Assembly: GCA_964023205.1 (NCBI GenBank)
Contig: OZ026834.1
Location: 30,356,756 to 30,420,755, forward strand
Length of the DNA stretch: 64,000 bases
Direction: 5' to 3'
Source of the DNA: Lutraria lutraria
Taxonomy: Eukaryota; Mollusca; Bivalvia; Venerida; Mactridae
Made by a program: the position numbers and the translations under genes. Positions 59,003 through 64,000 of this stretch are shown piece by piece (within the stretch, counting starts at the first letter, position 1; each line of letters starts with the position of its first letter). The notes beneath the pieces are model-generated. The model saw nothing but the letters and a program-made list of their open reading frames with translations. It searched no databases and was not told the origin of the DNA.

Positions 59003-60034
59003 CTGAAAATGTTATGGAAATGATTTAGTGTAAGTGCAATTTCTGTCAAACCATTCAAAAGTATCATTCGAAAATATGGCCTTTATGCACAGATGACCTT
59101 TATACAAAGGTCAAGTGTGGTTGCTGTAGATAAGCGACCGTTTTCACCGGTGCCTTTTAAACTCAGGTTTCATTCTAAAATTCATGTGTAACCATTCTAT
59201 GATTAACTCGAAGAATGGAAAAATATCGAGCCTCTGTGTGGTTATCAATGTCTCGATCAAAATCTTTACAAAAAGATTACAAGTTTGTATGCGAATGCAT
59301 TACTTACAGTACAAACCAAGCTATATCGATATTTCCCTTCAAAGGTCTATGTTTTCAAAATAATGTGCACACCTCAACATACCTACAAAAAGACTACATG
59401 CACACTTGTCATACGATACGTGCAATTTAATGCGTCAGAGCCTTTTTTGAATGCACGCGGATCATTTTATTTTGGATATATACATTTGGATATCTATTTT
59501 GCTGCATTGATTTTACGCTTGAATAAAGCTCAATGCAATCACATACTTGCATTATATCACTAAACAGGATTTATTTTTCATTCTTACCTAAAGTGTTAGC
59601 CGACATTAATATAAAAAAAATACAATGTAGTCTGATCTTTTTTACTTATGATAAAGCATAGCTAATACATGTAACAAAACGATTAACTTTATATATGCTA
59701 GCTTTATGTAAAATATGAATAATTTCTTATCCGTTTTGCCAAGGCTATGGTATACTTTTCCTACACAGAAGCATGCACAGTACAACCCCTCCAGAGCGGC
59801 TCTCTCTTGAGCAACAACCTCCCATCAACTACAGCATGAATGTTCCTACTGCACGATTTAACTATCAATTTAACCTCTCTAGAGCAACAACCTCCCAACA
59901 ACAACATAAACTTGCTCCTCCCAAAATGTGTGGCTTTAAAGAGGTTGGGCAGTTCTTCAAATTGGAGTTAAAATAAATAATTGCTAATGATTTAAATGTT
60001 ATAATTGAAATGACAACCGGATATAACAACTCGC
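59003..60034 (-). other. Intron of the TRIM-like gene with MITE insertions
   Basis: The intron is 1,032 nt with GC at the 5' end and AG at the 3' end. It contains a decayed TACAGTCAAACC-family fragment (about 59078-59175) and a TACAGTACAACC-family copy (about 59777-59950, right end lost). Open frames inside are not conserved protein. Confidence 0.75.
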
Positions 60035-60375
60035 CTATGATCCATTGTCATACACGTTGAGCAGCCAACAATATCATGGTCTTCACAGTACATGTCGACG
60101 ATGTAAGACGTGTGTTTAGAACATCTCTCGGTTGGAAGCATCGGCAGGGGGTTGTGTTGCCTAGCAACGTGAGACGGAGCCGAACTATCTTTGTTATCCA
60201 ATAGAGTGTGTCCGTTAAGAACCGGAAATGTGTCATGCGTATCAACACAATCCTGGCAGCAATAACTTTTACATTCAACACAATATTTCACTGCTTCCGT
60301 GTGTTTGTTTTTCTTTGCACAAATTGTACATTTTAAATTCGATTTTGTTGAGTCATTTAAAACTGCGAAATCCAT
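60035..60375 (-). CDS. B-box/NHL-like TRIM protein, exon 1 (two B-boxes)
   Basis: The start ATG at 60375 has A at -3 and G at +4. The exon encodes residues 1-113 and two bases of 114. B-box 1 ligands: Cys16, Cys19, Cys32, Cys35, Cys40, Cys43, His47 and His56. B-box 2: Cys85, His88, Cys97, His100, Cys105, Cys108, Asp112/His113. No RING precedes them, so the protein is not a classical RING E3 ligase. The exon ends …DHR in phase 2. The only junction that restores the family sequence DHRSC uses a GC donor (ATAG|GCGAGT) at 60034-60033. The GT alternatives nearby shift exon 2 into a frame with early stops. An upstream non-coding exon or promoter is not evident. Confidence 0.88.
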
Positions 60376-60856
60376 CTTTATTTCGAAAAAGTAATCTCAA
60401 AATATCTCCTGGTAGTTGGTCTGAAAATTTGAAATTAAAACTTAAGCAAACGAAATATTTCGAAAGTATCCAGTATCAATGTAGCGAATGCAAAGTGATT
60501 AAAATTTACTTCCTTTATATTCTGTGTGTTTAAATGCGTTATCCGGGAGACAACGTGTATTTCACACGACAATATCTATGTCACTATCAAGAATGTAGAA
60601 AACCACTTGTAGTGTATTCGGGCAATGAATGATTATGTTATATGCAAAAACGACTTAATTTGAGTTTAACCTGATCAGAGATTTTTATTACACGTATCCT
60701 ATAGCATAAATAACACCTTTAAACGAACAAAAAATCCTTACCAACAGGGTGTCTTGGATTTACATTAATTCAATTGTTGTTAATTACGACTGTCCTCTTT
60801 GACGCTTCTAATCAATTTAATACTTCATTTATAATTCGCCTTGTATAGTCCTTATA

Positions 60857-61031
60857 TACAGTACAACCTCTCCAAAGCAAAACCCTTTGTGTTGCGAAGT
60901 TCTGTCGTTGTTGAGAAGATGTCGCTCAAGAGAGGTTGAGTTTATAGTTTAATCGTGCAATAGGGAGGGGATCGTGCTAATGTTGGAGGTTGGTGCTCTA
61001 GAGAGGGTCGCTCTGGAGTGGTTGTACTGTA
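60857..61031 (+). mobile_element. MITE, TACAGTACAACC family, full length
   Basis: The ends TACAGTACAACC and GGTTGTACTGTA are perfect inverted repeats of 12 bases on a 175-bp element lying 0.5 kb upstream of the TRIM-like start codon. The interior is GAGAGGTTGAG / GCTCTAGAGAGGGTCGCTCTG-like, shared with 5437, 6244 and 59777. Confidence 0.85.
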
Positions 61032-61362
61032 CATGTTATATACATGACCATTGTCATATGTTATAAAATTCCTTTTTGGTGTTGTTTTTAACAGTTATCT
61101 CGTAATCGGATACATACTTCAGGGGAGTTAGTGATAAACTTGAGAGATCTCTCGTATCAGTAGATTTCTAGATTACATTATCAGTATTCAAGACAAATGG
61201 CAAAACAATTGAAGAAGAAAAAAATATGTTCTGATAAAGGAAAAATATACGAAACAATATTTGTTTGATTCGTTCGTTTTGAACTCAACTATGCTATATT
61301 ATCTTATTTTATTCAAGCATTTACTTATTGTTAAACTTATTGGTTTATCTATTTATATCATT

Positions 61363-61632
61363 CATGGGGTATACGGCCCTTTTCAACATTATTTCAGTTA
61401 TATTGGGGCGGGCAGTCATCCTAATCAGCTGCCCGGGTCTTCATTCAAGCCTTAACCAGTACTAATCACATTCTATCCGCAAGCTACAGCCAAGCTACAC
61501 CAAATAATTCAGAGGTGTGGGTCAAGTTAAGACAGGATGTAATATCTTCAGTCAAATTTGTCACAGACAGTGCGAGCCTTGCCCGGGGTTCGAACTATCG
61601 GTGGACCAACGCTCTAACCACATAGTTAACTG
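61363..61632 (-). mobile_element. SINE-A copy with tRNA head
   Basis: The - strand copy runs from the A-box region (complement of CTCTAACCACATAGTTAAC at 61612-61630) and B box (complement of GGGGTTCGAAC) through the body to the end near 61363, which has decayed. Confidence 0.82.
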
Positions 61633-62238
61633 GATGTGTTGCTTTAGTATCACTAATTAGTTATATCTTAAAGTGTTACATGAGACCTATAGTTCCCCTT
61701 TAAAATATACGCTACTCATCTTTTACAAACAGTAATCTAGATTTTGATAATATAATAAATGTGTAATCGATTAAAACATTTAAGGCTATCAAGGACCTAC
61801 ACTCAAAACAATGTAAAATGTCGTAATATTTAAGAATAAATGAAGCTTACGACGACAAATTAATCAACATTACAATCTGTTTCTGTAAAGTATCAACTAT
61901 AACTAGAACAAGTATACTATTAGTAATGGTCCCAGACTATAGTAAGTGCATGAAAGCTCTAATTACAAAATTTCCAGAGTAGAATATGTTGACCGCTTAT
62001 TACAGCTGAGTGATGTATAAACATGTATGAACATTGCAATAATACATTGAAGGAAGAGAGGCAAAAACAAAAATAAAACATTTTATTTGTTTTATTGTGA
62101 GAGTCACACTATGATATATAACAACATAATTAGATGAATAAGTTTAATAACATTACAACAATATCGAAAGATAAAAAATAGTGTCATCAAAACTGTTGAT
62201 ACAAATTGATTGTCAATAAAAATGTCAAAAATCAATGC
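61633..62238. other. AT-rich 3'-flanking DNA
   Basis: It holds two - strand AATAAA signals near 62088-62102, which suit the 3' end of the gene with the exon at 62239-62467. Nothing else is seen. Confidence 0.5.
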
Positions 62239-62467
62239 TCATAACCAATAAAAATGTATTTGTTTTATCACTAAAGGTAAAATAATTACTTCTTCTATAT
62301 CTTTTTCTCTCATTCGAACTTCGTGAGTGATAACTTTCGTGTTCTTATGAGTTTTATCATACATAAACGTACTGTTTTCATTCGGCAATCCTCGGTCGGC
62401 ATCTTTGTCTACAGGAACGGATTGGTCGAGTTTTTGTGTGTGTGTGTGAGTCCACGTTTCAGAATCA
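62239..62467 (-). CDS. 3'-terminal exon, hydrophilic tail, unrecognised
   Basis: The - strand acceptor 'taaacacattcttcag' at 62469-62468 opens 75 codons, entered with one base, to TGA at 62241-62239. AATAAA follows about 140 bases on. The peptide is very polar (DSETWTHTHTQKLDQ; PVDKDADRGLPNENST; KVITHEVRMREKDIEE), like a cytoplasmic or linker region. Its last 15 residues are hydrophobic and might be intronic, since a donor-like GTAATT follows the EE codons. The Thr-His run comes from a short CA repeat. It is not part of the TRIM-like gene, and the acidic exon at 63398-63612 has its own stop, so this is a third - strand gene or an alternative end. Confidence 0.5.
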
Positions 62468-62949
62468 CTGAAGAATGTGTTTAAATACAACAATAAAAGT
62501 CGTCAAAGGGAGACAATCTCTGTGAGCTTAATGAAAATGAATAAAGGGAGACAACTGAATTACTGACACAAAAGCAAAGTATGACAATGTTCACCAAACG
62601 TTTTTTTTTTGTATTTATATTTAAATATCTAACACACTCATTATGTTGGAAAGCACCAGCATCAGGTTCCAAAATAATTAATCAATTAACATGCGTATTA
62701 AATGAGAAGAACTATGTTGCTGCGTTTTTCATAGTTCATTTCACGAACTACTGATTATGTTATATGTACTTATTGTACAATATGTAATCACGCCTGACGA
62801 CGTAAAGTATCATATGAAAAAGAATGTACATGTAGTTCTTAACGTTTTGAGGAAGGCCATCTAACAAAAATATAAATAGAATACCTAGTTGCAGTTACGT
62901 GAAATGTCTAGAAATATATTTATTTCATCTAAAGCTATGTACATAATGG

Positions 62950-63077
62950 CACAGACACTTGTTTAGAAAAAATTACCCCACCCACCACGTTCGCTCTTAT
63001 GACTATCATATATGTATTGATAGTCATAAGAGCGAACGTGGTGGGTGGGGTAATTCTTTTCTAAACACGTGTCTGTG
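62950..63077. mobile_element. hAT-like fold-back MITE with 8-bp target duplication
   Basis: The element is almost wholly palindromic: CACAGACACTTGTTTAG and CCCCACCCACCACGTTCGCT appear inverted in the right arm. It is flanked by exact 8-bp direct repeats CATAATGG (62942-62949 and 63078-63085). An 8-bp duplication is characteristic of hAT transposition. Confidence 0.85.
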
Positions 63078-63397
63078 CATAATGGTTCAACGTTTAGCAA
63101 GGGCAGTCATAGGTGAGCAGTGAATGCAGCCACAAACAAATGTATTTCTCCGAATATTTCATCAATTTGCACGAAGGCAGCATGTCGCTCTATATACTGT
63201 GATTGAGGAATGTTACGTCGGCCTACGTCATGTATGAACATTACTCTAACGATTAATCACACGTCACAAAATAATCATGTATGAACACTATATGACAAGG
63301 TTAACACTTATAAGCACACAAATCATTCAGTCAGAAATAAATCATTAGAAGGTTAATCATTTTCCATCAGTATTCGCTACAAAGTATGTCGTATACT

Positions 63398-63612
63398 TCA
63401 TTCATCCGCTAATGTTGTGCGGGCAATGTCATTTTCTAACTCCTCAATGTTGGCTTCATCCCCATCAATTATACCCGCTTCAAAATAATCGTCTTCAGAC
63501 TCTGATTCATCTACAACTGGCTCATCTGTCCCCTCTGCCCCATTACTGTTATAAAGTCGCCGTAAGAATTCTAGATTCCGTGGTTCAAGTATGGTTTCTC
63601 GAATAAAGCGGT
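63398..63612 (-). CDS. 3'-terminal exon with acidic tail, unrecognised
   Basis: The - strand acceptor 'atgatttctttcag' at 63614-63613 opens 70 codons, entered with 2 bases, to TGA at 63400-63398. It starts RFIRETILEPRNLEFLRRLY and then becomes strongly acidic (VVDESESEDDYFEAG; DGDEANIEELENDIA), with about a third Asp/Glu. The composition and the acceptor make this a convincing exon. Acidic C-termini occur in nuclear and cytoskeletal proteins and in some domesticated transposases, but I cannot name the family. The remaining exons would lie right of the window. Confidence 0.58.
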
Positions 63613-63794
63613 CTGAAAGAAATCATAAAGACAAATTATACAATTACACTGTATATAAACATCACATAAGCTATTTAAAGTATTACCAAAACACCTCCAG
63701 AAAAAAATTATCATAGAGGTTACCAGCTCGGGGAATTTCTATCGTAAAATACATTCGAACATTTTATTAGAAGATGAGGAAAATATAATTATCT

Positions 63795-64000
63795 TTTATG
63801 CCTCCGTATCGATAGATCAGGGGCATATTGTTTTTGACCTGACTGTGTGTCTGCCTGTAACAATCTTTTACCTTGCCAATAACGTTTCCACCTACAGTCA
63901 TCAAACTTCATAATCATGTTGGTTCCTCGTGACAACCTCTACAGGACATTTTAAGGTCAGTAGATCAAAGGTCACGGTCACCCGGAGGGGGCATTGTGCT
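63795..64000 (-). mobile_element. Interspersed repeat, CCTCCGGGTG family, cut by window end
   Basis: On the - strand it starts AGCACAATGCCCCCTCCGGG and contains GTAGAGGTTGTCACGAGGAA, matching 50165-50500. It ends near the complement of ATGCCTCCGTATCGATAG. Confidence 0.6.

Overview
This is an AT-rich, gene-poor stretch of animal nuclear DNA, most likely from a bivalve mollusc. No bacterial operon, rRNA or functional tRNA gene is visible. The protein-coding signal is in short exons separated by long introns. Two genes can be named. One is a beta-1,3-glucan-recognition (CBM39 + GH16-like) gene on the + strand at about 45.2-47.8 kb. The other is a RING-less B-box/coiled-coil/NHL-like TRIM protein on the - strand at 57.6-60.4 kb. 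Both families are typical of lophotrochozoan innate-immunity repertoires, and the tRNA-derived SINEs, fold-back elements and minisatellites suit a bivalve. The species is not determinable from the window alone.

Layout. 0-10 kb: isolated candidate exons (35-118 +, 4198-4316 -, 6036-6173 +) among short MITEs. 10-17 kb: SINEs, then a cluster of a 349-bp palindrome, a roughly 30-bp degenerate tandem array and a 37-bp satellite. 17-30 kb: mostly intron-like or intergenic DNA with a 42-bp array and candidate exons of a small membrane protein (22699-22777 and 26637-26818, phase-compatible). 30-41 kb: SINE-rich, with a 54-bp array grown from a SINE tail. 41.2-43.5 kb: about 55 copies of a 40-bp satellite related to the 37-bp one 25 kb away, entered through a CAG-rich minisatellite whose reverse complement recurs at 48.4-49.6 kb. 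44.5-48 kb: the glucan-binding gene, with exons squeezed between SINEs and MITEs. 48-57 kb: repeats, fold-backs and a few candidate exons. 57.3-64 kb: the TRIM-like gene and the 3' exons of two further - strand genes that I do not recognise.

The two named genes would act in pathogen sensing: one extracellular glucan-binding protein and one cytoplasmic B-box/NHL scaffold. Nothing here shows that they are co-regulated. Exon calls outside these two genes rest on splice signals, open frame and composition only. I found many short open segments, so some low-confidence exon calls are expected to be wrong.
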